Below are positions 32,203-40,445 of a stretch of DNA of 44,790 bases, in pieces. Made by a program: the position numbers and the translations under genes. How positions within the stretch are numbered: the first letter of the stretch is position 1; each line of letters starts with the position of its first letter. The notes below the pieces were generated by a model. It saw only the letters and a program-made list of their open reading frames with translations. It ran no database searches and had not been told where the DNA came from. This DNA is from Spirochaetaceae bacterium (GTDB lineage Bacteria; Spirochaetota; Spirochaetia; SZUA-6; Bin103): the NCBI GenBank assembly GCA_026710565.1, contig JAPOQV010000655.1:1-44790 (forward strand), given 5' to 3'.

Positions 32203-34075
32203 CGCCCGGAAAGAAGCGCGTGCCGACAGACGGCCCCACCTCGCGTCGGTGGGGACGCAGTCCAACCGCGAGGAGGTGATGTTCGGCGCGACCTTCGACG
32301 GCAAGATCGTGCGCCGGCTCATGGAGTTCGTGGTCCCCTACCGGCGGCGGCTGCTGTTCGGCTTTGCGGCGGTGCTGGTGTTCACCGCAACGCAGCTCGC
32401 GATCCCGCTGATCGTGAGCAACACGTTCGCCAACGTGGCGGGCGCCGGTGACGCTGCCCTGACGCTGCTGCGGGCCACGGTCGCCGTCTTCGTCGGCATC
32501 ATCCTGGTCAACTTCGTCGCCAACGTGCTGCAGGAAGGCGTGGTGGCGCGCGCCGGCGAGCGCGTGCTGTTCGACCTGCGCCGCGCCATGTACCGCCACC
32601 TGCAGCGGGTGTCGCTGTCCTTCATGGACCGCACCGAGACCGGCCGGCTGATGTCGCGTCTGCAGGGCGACGTGTACGCGCTGCAGGAGTTCCTGGAGTC
32701 GTCGGTGTTCGCGGTCGGCGACATGGTGCTGCTCGTCGGCATCATGACGGTGCTGGTGGCCATGGACTGGATGCTCGGGCTGCTGGCCCTGGCCGTGGTG
32801 CCGACGCTGATCATCGTCCGCATGGTGTGGCTGCCGCACGCCCGGCGCACGTTCCTGCGCGCGCGGGAGGCATCGTCCATCGCCAACGGCGCCATGGCCG
32901 AGGCGATCAGCGGCGTGCGCACGGTGCAGGAGGCCGGCCGGGAGCTGGTCAACCTGAATCTGTACCACGACAAGGCGCACGACAACCTGGTCGCGCAGTC
33001 GCGGGCGGTCATGATCGCGCAGATGATCATCCCGATCGTCGACACCCTCACCGGCATGGCGACCGGGATCGTCGTGGTCGTGGGCGGGTCGATGGTCCTC
33101 GACCGGAGCCTCGACCTGGGCGTGCTGATCGCCTTTCTGATCTACATTCAACGGTTCTTCCAGCCGATCCGCTCGGTGACGATGCAGCTCAGCATCATGC
33201 AGCGGGCCATGGCGGCCGGGCAGCGGATCTTCGAGGTGATGGACGTGCCGGTCGATATCAGGGACCGGCCCGGCGCGATCGATCTCGACGACTGCGACGG
33301 CTCGGTCGAGTTCCGCGGCGTCACCTTCGGCTACGTCCCGGATCAGCCGGTGCTGAGCGACATCAGCTTCACCGCCCGTCCCGGAGAGACCGTGGCCCTG
33401 GTCGGGCCGACCGGCTCCGGCAAGACCAGCATCACGGCGCTGGCGCACCGCTTCTACGAGGTATGGGACGGGCAGGTGCTGGTGGGCGGCCACGACGTGC
33501 GCGACGTGTCGCAGGACTCGCTCGGCCGCCACATCGGCATGGTGCTGCAGGAGCCGTTCCTGTTCTCGGGCACGATCGAGGAGAACATCCGCTACCACAA
33601 GCCGCACGTGCCGCTTGAGGCGGTCGAGCAGGCCGCCCGCACCGTCGGCGCGCACGGTTTCATCATGCGCCTGCCGGACGGCTACCGGACCGAGATCGAG
33701 CAGCGCGGCGGCAACCTGTCGCTCGGACAACGGCAGCTCATCAGCTTCGCGCGCGCCGTGGTGGCCGACACCAAGGTCCTCGTGCTGGACGAGGCGACCG
33801 CCAACATCGACAGCTACACGGAGATGCTGATCCAGAAGGCGCTCGCCAGGCTGCTCGAAGGACGGACCGGCCTGGTGATCGCGCACCGGCTGGCCACCAT
33901 CCGCGGCGCCGACCGCATCCTGGTCCTGCAGGAGGGCCGCATCGTGGAGCGCGGCACGCACGCCGAGCTGATGGCCCTGAACGGCCTGTACGCGCGGCTG
34001 TACTCCATGAACTACTCGTCGTTCGACGACATCCCGGACGAGCTGATCGAGGCGGCGGTCAGGGCCACAACGTGA
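32192..34075 (+). CDS. ABC exporter half-transporter, catalytic-site subunit
   Basis: A 627-residue membrane-ATPase fusion. The GTG at 32192 has GGGGAGG at 32179-32185 and overlaps the first subunit by 11 bases, which decides the start over GTG 32174. Walker A GPTGSGKTS is at 405-413 and Walker B is intact (VLVLDEA, Asp533-Glu534). The signature is LSLGQ (509-513) rather than LSGGQ. In a dimer with the 30322 product the weak signature faces the weak Walker B, giving one degenerate and one working ATP site. The 3' end overlaps the convergent radical SAM gene by 17 bases. Confidence 0.93.
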   Translation: MAANARKEARADRRPHLASVGTQSNREEVMFGATFDGKIVRRLMEFVVPYRRRLLFGFAAVLVFTATQLAIPLIVSNTFANVAGAGDAALTLLRATVAVFVGIILVNFVANVLQEGVVARAGERVLFDLRRAMYRHLQRVSLSFMDRTETGRLMSRLQGDVYALQEFLESSVFAVGDMVLLVGIMTVLVAMDWMLGLLALAVVPTLIIVRMVWLPHARRTFLRAREASSIANGAMAEAISGVRTVQEAGRELVNLNLYHDKAHDNLVAQSRAVMIAQMIIPIVDTLTGMATGIVVVVGGSMVLDRSLDLGVLIAFLIYIQRFFQPIRSVTMQLSIMQRAMAAGQRIFEVMDVPVDIRDRPGAIDLDDCDGSVEFRGVTFGYVPDQPVLSDISFTARPGETVALVGPTGSGKTSITALAHRFYEVWDGQVLVGGHDVRDVSQDSLGRHIGMVLQEPFLFSGTIEENIRYHKPHVPLEAVEQAARTVGAHGFIMRLPDGYRTEIEQRGGNLSLGQRQLISFARAVVADTKVLVLDEATANIDSYTEMLIQKALARLLEGRTGLVIAHRLATIRGADRILVLQEGRIVERGTHAELMALNGLYARLYSMNYSSFDDIPDELIEAAVRATT

Positions 34076-35120
34076 GCTGGTCCGCGCCCGCCCGGTAGCG
34101 GTTCGGGACGCGGAACGAGCCGGCGTCGAGCTCGGGGGCGCGGTCGGCGACGCCGGCGCGCGCGCACGAGCGCGCGAACATGGTGGCGACCAGGTCCGCG
34201 AACGGCCCCGAGCCCCGCATTCGGGAGCCGAAGCCGGCATCGTTGAGCCGCCCGTCGCCGGGCTTGCCGCCGCGGACCTGGCGGATGCGGGACAACACCT
34301 TGCCTTTCCGGTCGGGCCGGTGCCGTTCGAGCCAGTCCTCGAACAGCGGCGCCACGGCCAGCGGCAGCCGCAGCATGACGTAGCCGGCGAACGACGCGCC
34401 GGCGGCTCCCGCGGCGTCGAGGATGGCCGGGATCTCGTGATCGGTGAGGCCGGGGATCACCGGCGCCGTCAGGACTCCTACCGGCACGCCGGCCGCGGCC
34501 AGTGCCTCCATCGCCTGCAGCCGCCGGGTGGGGGTGCTGGTGCGCGGTTCCAGGGCGTTGCTCAGGGAGGCGTCGATGGTCGGGATCGACAGGAACACCG
34601 CGGCGGCGCCGCCGGCGGCGAGGTCCGCCAGCAGGTCGGCGGCGCGGCCCACCAGCCGGTTCTTGGTGACCACGGTCACGGGGTTGCGGAACTCGGCCAG
34701 CACCTGCAGGCAGCGGCGCGTGATGCCGAGTCGGCGCTCCACCGGCTGGTACGGATCGGTCACCCCGGAGAGCGCCAGCGGCTGCGGGCGCCAGCGCGGA
34801 CGGGCGAGCTCGGCGGCCAGCAGCTCGGGCGCGTCCTCCTTGACCACGATGCGGGTCTCGAAGTCGAGCCCGGCGGAGAAGCCAAGATACTCGTGCGTGG
34901 GCCGCGCGTAGCAGTACGCGCAGCCGTGCGCGCAGCCGCGGTAGGGGTTGATGGAGGCGTCGAAGCCGATGTCCGGGCTCAGGTTGGTGGCGATGACGGA
35001 GCGCGAGCGGTCGCGCAGGAGCTCGGTGGCCGGCCGGCCCGGTGGGGCGTCCGGGTCGGGGACGTACTCGATCCGCTCGAAGCGGTTCGGCGGGTTCGCG
35101 GCGGCTCCGCGCCCCTTCAC
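34059..35120 (-). CDS. Radical SAM protein (PA0069/Rv2578c-type, SplB-like)
   Basis: A 353-residue protein. The iron-sulfur motif is Cys63, Cys67 and Cys70 in GCAHGCAYCYARPTHEYLGF, the exact wording of the PA0069 group. The barrel continues with LSGVTDPYQPVERRLGITR, TVVTKNRLVGRA and the strand SIPTIDASL. Members resemble spore photoproduct lyase but their reaction is not established. GTG 35120 overlaps the PurN stop (GTGA), so the two genes are cotranscribed. Confidence 0.92.
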   Translation of the reverse strand: MKGRGAAANPPNRFERIEYVPDPDAPPGRPATELLRDRSRSVIATNLSPDIGFDASINPYRGCAHGCAYCYARPTHEYLGFSAGLDFETRIVVKEDAPELLAAELARPRWRPQPLALSGVTDPYQPVERRLGITRRCLQVLAEFRNPVTVVTKNRLVGRAADLLADLAAGGAAAVFLSIPTIDASLSNALEPRTSTPTRRLQAMEALAAAGVPVGVLTAPVIPGLTDHEIPAILDAAGAAGASFAGYVMLRLPLAVAPLFEDWLERHRPDRKGKVLSRIRQVRGGKPGDGRLNDAGFGSRMRGSGPFADLVATMFARSCARAGVADRAPELDAGSFRVPNRYRAGADQLTLWP

Positions 35121-35707
35121 GCGGCGCCACCGCAGGCGAGCAACCCGGCGATCACGCGCCAGGACAGGTCGTGCTCCACCGCGGCCGCCCGCCGCTGCAA
35201 TGACTCCGGCGTGTCGTTCGGACGGATCGGTACCGGGCGTGAGTCGATGAGCGGACCCTGGTCGTATTCGGCGGTGACGTAGTGCACGCAGACCGCGCTT
35301 TCCCGCAGGCCGGCCGCCAGCACCGCGCGGTGCGGGGCCAGGCCGTACATGCCCCGGCCGCCGAATTCCGGCAGCGGCGCCGGATGAACGTTGACGATGC
35401 GCCTTGGGTAGCGTGCGACCACCTGCGCGGGGACGAGCTTCATGAAGCCGGCTAGCACGATCATGCCGACCCGGTGGGAGTCGAGGAGTGCGAGCATCGC
35501 GTCCCGGTAGGCGTCCGCTTCAGGGTGCGTCACCGCCGACAGGTGCGCCGCCGGGATGCCGTGGCGGCGCGCGACGGCGAGCGCGCCGCTGCCGCTGTTG
35601 TTGCTCACCACCAGGGAGATTCGCGCCGGCAGGCGGCCGTCGGCAACCCGCTGCGCCAGGACGTCCAGATTGCTGCCCCGGCCCGAGGCGAACACCGCCA
35701 GGTTCAC
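35117..35707 (-). CDS. purN: Phosphoribosylglycinamide formyltransferase
   Basis: A 196-residue protein, the standard PurN length, from GTG 35707; GTG 35716 is an alternative. FASGRGSN at residues 6-13 is the phosphate-binding loop. Asn106 and His108 in NVHPAPLPEFGG are the catalytic pair at the same numbers as in E. coli PurN, with Asp149 in EYDQGPLI as the third residue. It adds a formyl group from 10-formyltetrahydrofolate to glycinamide ribonucleotide, the third step of purine synthesis. No other pur gene is nearby; the partner in this unit is the radical SAM gene. Confidence 0.95.
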   Translation of the reverse strand: MNLAVFASGRGSNLDVLAQRVADGRLPARISLVVSNNSGSGALAVARRHGIPAAHLSAVTHPEADAYRDAMLALLDSHRVGMIVLAGFMKLVPAQVVARYPRRIVNVHPAPLPEFGGRGMYGLAPHRAVLAAGLRESAVCVHYVTAEYDQGPLIDSRPVPIRPNDTPESLQRRAAAVEHDLSWRVIAGLLACGGAA

Positions 35708-35787
35708 GTCCGGCACAGGATGGCACGAACGCGCGCAGCCAGGTCGACCGGCGCGGCGTCTGCACGACCGGAGTGATCGAGGAGCGT

Positions 35788-35820
35788 TTGACATCGAAAT
35801 TTAAGCATGATATTTCGATG
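35788..35820 (+). promoter_or_regulatory. vapBC3 promoter with 9-base inverted-repeat operator
   Basis: TTGACA (35788-35793) is followed after 17 bases by TATTTC (35811-35816). CATCGAAAT (35792-35800) and ATTTCGATG (35812-35820) are a perfect inverted repeat with an 11-base spacer that covers the promoter. ATG 35823 lies about where transcription should start, so the message may be leaderless. Confidence 0.75.
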
Positions 35821-35822
35821 GC

Positions 35823-36065
35823 ATGGTACGCACCCAGATTCAGCTTCCCGATGCGCTCTACGAGGAGGTCAAGCGGGTCGCCCGTGAACGCGAGATGTCG
35901 CTGGCGGAGGTGGTGCGGCGCGGCGTCGAGTACATCACGCAAGCCTATCCGGCGGTCGGCAGCGACCGGATCTGGGCTCCTCCGCCGGCCAGCAACCTCG
36001 GCGCATTCAAGGCGTCTCCCGAGGATTGGCGGCTGTTGGTGAACGAGCCGGCGTCGGAGCGCTGA
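35823..36065 (+). CDS. VapB/CopG-type ribbon-helix-helix antitoxin
   Basis: An 80-residue protein. MVRTQIQLPDALYEEVKRVA then REREMSLAEVVRRGVEYI is a clear ribbon-helix-helix: one strand and two helices. The C-terminal 35 residues, with several prolines and tryptophans, would bind the toxin. The strong inverted repeat directly upstream is the expected operator for autoregulation. Four bases separate it from the toxin start. Confidence 0.88.
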   Translation: MVRTQIQLPDALYEEVKRVAREREMSLAEVVRRGVEYITQAYPAVGSDRIWAPPPASNLGAFKASPEDWRLLVNEPASER

Positions 36066-36069
36066 CCCG

Positions 36070-36540
36070 GTGCTGTCGATCGACACCAACCTGCTGGTGT
36101 ATGCGCAGAACGCCGGCTGCGACGAGCACCGGCGGGCACGCGCGTTTCTGTCCGCATGCCGGGAACGCGACGTCGTCATCTGCGAGTTGGTGCTGGTCGA
36201 GCTGTACCTGGTCCTGAGGAGCGCGGCGATCGTGTCCCGCCCGCTCGTGGCGGAGGACGCGGTCGAGGTCTGCTCGGCCTACCGCAACAACCCGCGGTGG
36301 CGACTGGTCGAGCATGCTCCCGTCATGGCGGAGGTCTGGGAGCGAGCCAAAGCAACCGACTTCGCGCGGCGCAGGATTGTCGATGCACGGCTGGCCTTGA
36401 CGCTGCGCCATCACGGGGTGACCGAGCTTGCGACCGCGAACGTCCGCGACTTCCACGGGTTCGGCTTCGTCCGGGTGTGGAACCCCATCAAGGATGCCGA
36501 GACGCAGAGTCTGACGACGGCAGGGGAGACCGACGCATGA
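36070..36540 (+). CDS. VapC-type PIN-domain toxin
   Basis: A 156-residue PIN protein from GTG 36070. Acidic residues are complete: Asp5 in SIDTNLLVY, Glu44 in LVLVELYLV, Asp105 in RRIVDARLA, and Asn124/Asp127 in TANVRDFHGF. The C-terminal extension after VWNP is longer than usual and ends inside the ATGA overlap with the next gene. It is expected to be a metal-dependent endoribonuclease neutralised by the 35823 product. Confidence 0.9.
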   Translation: MLSIDTNLLVYAQNAGCDEHRRARAFLSACRERDVVICELVLVELYLVLRSAAIVSRPLVAEDAVEVCSAYRNNPRWRLVEHAPVMAEVWERAKATDFARRRIVDARLALTLRHHGVTELATANVRDFHGFGFVRVWNPIKDAETQSLTTAGETDA

Positions 36541-38426
36541 ATTTCACAGGACTGGACACCGAGCGCTTCGACTTCGAGCTTCGCTTCGACCGGATGCGCA
36601 CCGAGGAATTGGCCGTGCGCCTCTCGGACGACACCTTCTCGCGAGCTGCCGTGCGCGAGGAGTCGCTGCTGTCCAACTGGGACGCTCCCAACTGGATCAT
36701 CGAGGGCAGCCGGGTGCGCCAGGTCCGCAGTTGCGCGCGCGAGCGGGAGAGCCGCAAGCAGCGGATGCTGGACGAGTCCGGCGCCTTCGACCCGTTCGTG
36801 ACGATCCAGGTTCCGCCGATCCCGACCCTGGCCTTCGGCGACTGGGGCTGGACGGACTACGAGCTGAGAGCGAGCTGCAGCGGCGGCCATGACGGGCCGA
36901 CCGGCGTTGCGTTCCGCTACCAGGACGCCCGTCACTACTACGCGCTGACCGTGGAGGACGGCCATGGAATGCGGCTGGTGCTGCGCTCGGGCGACCGGCA
37001 CCAGGTGCTGGCGCAGGTGCCGCTGCCGGCGCCGCTTCCGGAGTACCGGATGCTGATCCGGGTCACCGGCAGCGCGTTGCAGGCGGGCCTGCTGGACGGA
37101 CCGGCCGTACGCGTCGTCGACGGCCGCTACGCGTACGGCCGAGCCGCCTTGGTGTGCAGCGGCGAATCGACCTACGGACCGGTGCAGGTCTCGGGCTACC
37201 GGGTCCGGCACACCGAGCTGCCGCTGCCGGAGGCTCCGGACATGGAGCTGCTGGCCGAGGGCGCCCTGGACGATGCGCTGTGCCGCAGCCGCGTGGTGTT
37301 TCAGGACCTGGACGGCGACGGGCTGCCGGAGCTGCTGGCCGACGACGATCACGGCACCGAGGTCCACTGCCAGCACTTGGTCCACGGCCACCGGTGGCGG
37401 CTCGGACCGTTCGAGTACCCGCTGAGCCAGGGAGGCGACCTGCCGCTGTGCGCCTTCGACATCGACGACGACAGCCGGCGCGAGGTGGTGTTCACCGCCG
37501 ACTTCGGCATCCACGTGCACGACGCGGTGACCGGCGAGCACCGTGCCACGGTGGCGTCGCCTCCCGCCAATCCCTACCGGGAGGACGCCGACTACCCGCA
37601 CGAGCGCATGCTCGGGGATGCCATCTGCCCCGTCCTCACCGAGGTGGGACAGCCTCCCGGCTTCTACGTCAAGGACCGCTATTGGAACATCTGGCTGTAC
37701 GACCGCCGCCTCGATCTGCAGTGGCACCGCGCCCTGAACACCGGCCACTTTCCGCTGCCCGTGCAGCTCCGGGCCGGGGAGCCGGACTACCTGTTCGCCA
37801 GCCGGACGCTGCTCTCTCCTGCCGGAGACACCGTGTGGTCGCTCGACCTGCCCGACCATTCGGACGCCATCGGGCTGTTCGCCCTGAACGCGGAGCCGCG
37901 CCTTTACGTCGCCGCCGGCGAGGAGGGGCTGATGGAGATCGAGCCCCGTACCGGCGCCATCCGCACGCAGCTCAAGTGGGGGCACGTGCAGCAGTACGCG
38001 TTGGGGCGCTTTCTGCCCGGTCAACCGAAACCGCAGATTCTGGCCATCACCCAGTGGCGGGAGCCCGGCATCGCCGTGCTGCTCGACCACCGGCTCGAGC
38101 CGATCAGCCGCTGGGTGGAGATGTCGGCCGAGGCGGGCTGCCGCCCGCTGCCGTGGGGCACCGCCGGCAGCGACCTCGCAGTGAATCGCGGCGGCATCCT
38201 CGATCCCCTCACCGGCCGCCTGGTACGGCCGTTCCCGGAGCGCTGCGGGCGCGTGCGCCACCTCACGGTGCTGGATCTGCCGCGCTACGGGTGCGGCTGC
38301 CTGCTGGTGGTGAACGAGTCGAGCTGGCAGATCTGGGGAGCCGGAGCCAACGTGCCGGTAGTGGCGCCGCGTTGGCGTCCCAACGCGCTGCAGCCCAGCG
38401 GCTACCTCCCGGCACTCGACTTCTGA
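36537..38426 (+). CDS. Hypothetical protein with N-terminal lectin-like and C-terminal propeller-like domains
   Basis: A 629-residue protein without signal peptide, starting at the ATG of the ATGA overlap with vapC3. Residues about 70-225 look like a concanavalin-type beta-sandwich (YELRASCSGGHDGPTGVAFR, DARHYYALTVEDGHGMRLVL). Residues 240-620 contain propeller-like blades, including one FG-GAP motif VFQDLDGDGLPELLADDD and an Asp-rich DIDDDSRREVVFTAD. The architecture resembles rhamnogalacturonan-lyase-like and other glycan-binding proteins, but I see no certain catalytic residues. Its 3' end is 14 bases from the convergent dppF-like gene. Confidence 0.75.
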   Translation: MNFTGLDTERFDFELRFDRMRTEELAVRLSDDTFSRAAVREESLLSNWDAPNWIIEGSRVRQVRSCARERESRKQRMLDESGAFDPFVTIQVPPIPTLAFGDWGWTDYELRASCSGGHDGPTGVAFRYQDARHYYALTVEDGHGMRLVLRSGDRHQVLAQVPLPAPLPEYRMLIRVTGSALQAGLLDGPAVRVVDGRYAYGRAALVCSGESTYGPVQVSGYRVRHTELPLPEAPDMELLAEGALDDALCRSRVVFQDLDGDGLPELLADDDHGTEVHCQHLVHGHRWRLGPFEYPLSQGGDLPLCAFDIDDDSRREVVFTADFGIHVHDAVTGEHRATVASPPANPYREDADYPHERMLGDAICPVLTEVGQPPGFYVKDRYWNIWLYDRRLDLQWHRALNTGHFPLPVQLRAGEPDYLFASRTLLSPAGDTVWSLDLPDHSDAIGLFALNAEPRLYVAAGEEGLMEIEPRTGAIRTQLKWGHVQQYALGRFLPGQPKPQILAITQWREPGIAVLLDHRLEPISRWVEMSAEAGCRPLPWGTAGSDLAVNRGGILDPLTGRLVRPFPERCGRVRHLTVLDLPRYGCGCLLVVNESSWQIWGAGANVPVVAPRWRPNALQPSGYLPALDF

Positions 38427-38440
38427 GGCGCGAGCCGCGC

Positions 38441-39439
38441 TCAGATTCCGCGCAGGCGCAGCTCGTCGGCGCGCCAGCAGGCGACCGCGCGCCCGGCGCC
38501 CGGCACCAGCTCGGGAACTTCGCGGCTGCAGCGCTCCTCGGCGTGCGCGCAGCGTGAGGCGAACACGCAGCCCGGGCGTTCGCCGATCGGGCTCGGCACG
38601 TCGCCCGAGAGCAGGTCCTCCGCCCAGGGGGTGTCGGGGTCGGTGTCCGGGCTGGCCGCCAGCAGGCCGGCGGTATAGGGATGCCGGGGGTGGGTGTAGA
38701 TCTCCCTGGTGTCCCCCTGCTCGACGATCTTGCCCAGGTACATGATCGCGACTTCCCTGCAGATGTAGCGCACCACGCCCAGGTCGTGGGCGATGATCAC
38801 CACGGTCAACTCCATCTGCGTCTGGATGTCGAGCAGCAGGTTGAGGATCTGCGCCTGCACGGAGACGTCGAGGGCCGACACCGGCTCGTCCGCGAACAGC
38901 AGCGACGGGGATGAGGCGAGCGCTCTCGCGATGCCCAGCCGCTGCCGCTGGCCGCCGGAGAAAGCGTGCGGATAACGCGACAGGAAGCGCGGATCGAGCC
39001 CGACCAGGTCCATCAGATCCTCCACCCTGCGGCGGTAGTCCGGCTTCCGCCACTTCAGGACCTTGAGCGGCTCCGCGACGATGTCGAGCGCGGGCATGCG
39101 CGGATTCAGCGAGCTGAACGGATCCTGGAAGATCATCTGGATCTCTTTCCGCAGGGGTTTCAGCTCCTTCCTGGTCAACTGCGCCAGGTCCACCGGGCGG
39201 TTGTCCTGGGTGGTGTACTCGACGCTTCCGGAGGTGGGCGGAATGGCCCGCATGATCGTCTTCACCGTGGTGGTCTTGCCGCAGCCGCTCTCGCCGATGA
39301 GTCCCAGGATGGTGCCGCGCACCACGTCGAACGAGATGTCGTCCACCGCCCGGATGAAGTCGTCCCCCCGCCGCAGAAAGCCGCGTTCCACCGGAAAGTA
39401 CTTCTTCAGGTTGCGGACCTGCAGCAGGGTTTCGCTCAC
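38441..39439 (-). CDS. dppF: Peptide/oligosaccharide ABC importer ATPase, DppF/OppF type
   Basis: A 332-residue ATPase with Walker A GESGCGKTT, the Q-loop in IQMIFQDPFSSLNPRM, the signature FSGGQRQRLGIARAL, Walker B LLFADEP, and the C-terminal oligopeptide-transporter extension with cysteines (PGCVFASRCAHAEERCS) that may hold a metal cluster. It starts at GTG 39439, whose GTGA overlaps the dppD stop. It would pair with the 39436-40440 product to power the importer. The symbol reflects family only; the substrate could be peptides or oligosaccharides. Confidence 0.93.
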   Translation of the reverse strand: MSETLLQVRNLKKYFPVERGFLRRGDDFIRAVDDISFDVVRGTILGLIGESGCGKTTTVKTIMRAIPPTSGSVEYTTQDNRPVDLAQLTRKELKPLRKEIQMIFQDPFSSLNPRMPALDIVAEPLKVLKWRKPDYRRRVEDLMDLVGLDPRFLSRYPHAFSGGQRQRLGIARALASSPSLLFADEPVSALDVSVQAQILNLLLDIQTQMELTVVIIAHDLGVVRYICREVAIMYLGKIVEQGDTREIYTHPRHPYTAGLLAASPDTDPDTPWAEDLLSGDVPSPIGERPGCVFASRCAHAEERCSREVPELVPGAGRAVACWRADELRLRGI

Positions 39440-40440
39440 GGCGGCGCCACCGGGATGTTGTGGCAGGTGGCGACGTGGCCGTCGCCGATCTTCACCGCGG
39501 GCGGCTGGGTCACCTCGCAGGTGCCGGCGATCATCTCCTCGCAGCGCGGGTGGAAGGGACATCCGGTGGGCAGCAGGTAGGTCGTGGGCACGGCTCCTTC
39601 GATGGTGTGCAGCCGCTCTCCCTGCCGGCTCATGCGCGGCACCGACTTCATCAGGTTGCGGGTGTAGGGGTGGCGCGGATTGCGGAACAACTCCCGCACC
39701 GGAGCGTCTTCCACCACCTTGCCCAGGTACATGACGTAGACGTGCTCGACCATCTTGGAGATGACCGCCAGGTCGTGGGTGATCAGGATCAGCGAAAGCC
39801 CCATCTGCCGCTGCATCTCCTGGATCATCTTCAGCACCTGCGCCTGGATGGTCACGTCGAGAGCCGTGGTCGGCTCGTCCGCGATCAGGATGCGCGGCCC
39901 GCAGGCGATCCCCAGGGCGATCATGGCGCGCTGCCGCATGCCGCCGCTCAACTGAAAGGTGTAGTCGTCCACCCGCTGCTCGGGGTCCGGGATGCCGGTG
40001 CGGCGCAGCAGCTCGATGGTCCGGGCCCTGGCCTCCTCCTTGCCGATGCCGGTGTGCAGCATCAGCAGCTCGGAGATCTGGTTGTCGATGGTGTGCACGG
40101 GGCTGAAGGCGGTCATCGGCTCCTGGAAGATCATCGAGATCTCGGCACCTCGGATCCTGCGGATGTGCTCGCCGTCGGGGTCCAGCGTGGTCAGGTCGGT
40201 CACCGCGCCGTCGCGCTCCCGGTAGCTGATCCCGCCGCTGGTGATGCGCGCGGTGTCCGCCAGCAGGCGCAGGATCGAGTACGCCGACACCGACTTGCCG
40301 CAGCCGCTCTCGCCGACCAGGCCGACCGACTGTCCTTCCTGCACCGCGAAGGAGACGCCGTTGACCGCCTTGGCGATCCCTTCGTCGCCGTGGAACTCGA
40401 CCGTGAGGTCGTCCACCTCCAGGATGTGGTGCGGCTCCAT
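39436..40440 (-). CDS. dppD: Peptide/oligosaccharide ABC importer ATPase, DppD/OppD type
   Basis: A 334-residue ATPase. Walker A is GESGCGKSV, the Q-loop ISMIFQEPMTAFSPVHT, the signature FQLSGGMRQRAMIA, Walker B ILIADEP, and the C-terminal cysteine segment GCPFHPRCEEMIAGTC. The insertion in Walker A-distal SYRERDGAVTDL is typical of OppD. It starts at ATG 40440, five bases after the dppC-like stop, and is the heterodimer partner of the 38441 ATPase. Confidence 0.93.
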   Translation of the reverse strand: MEPHHILEVDDLTVEFHGDEGIAKAVNGVSFAVQEGQSVGLVGESGCGKSVSAYSILRLLADTARITSGGISYRERDGAVTDLTTLDPDGEHIRRIRGAEISMIFQEPMTAFSPVHTIDNQISELLMLHTGIGKEEARARTIELLRRTGIPDPEQRVDDYTFQLSGGMRQRAMIALGIACGPRILIADEPTTALDVTIQAQVLKMIQEMQRQMGLSLILITHDLAVISKMVEHVYVMYLGKVVEDAPVRELFRNPRHPYTRNLMKSVPRMSRQGERLHTIEGAVPTTYLLPTGCPFHPRCEEMIAGTCEVTQPPAVKIGDGHVATCHNIPVAPP

Positions 40441-40445
40441 CAGCG

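Noticed and set aside
31976..34240. A 754-codon open frame antisense to the second ABC exporter subunit
   Set aside because: It lacks any domain motif and is composed of Arg/His/Asp-rich low-complexity translation; the plus strand carries an intact transporter.
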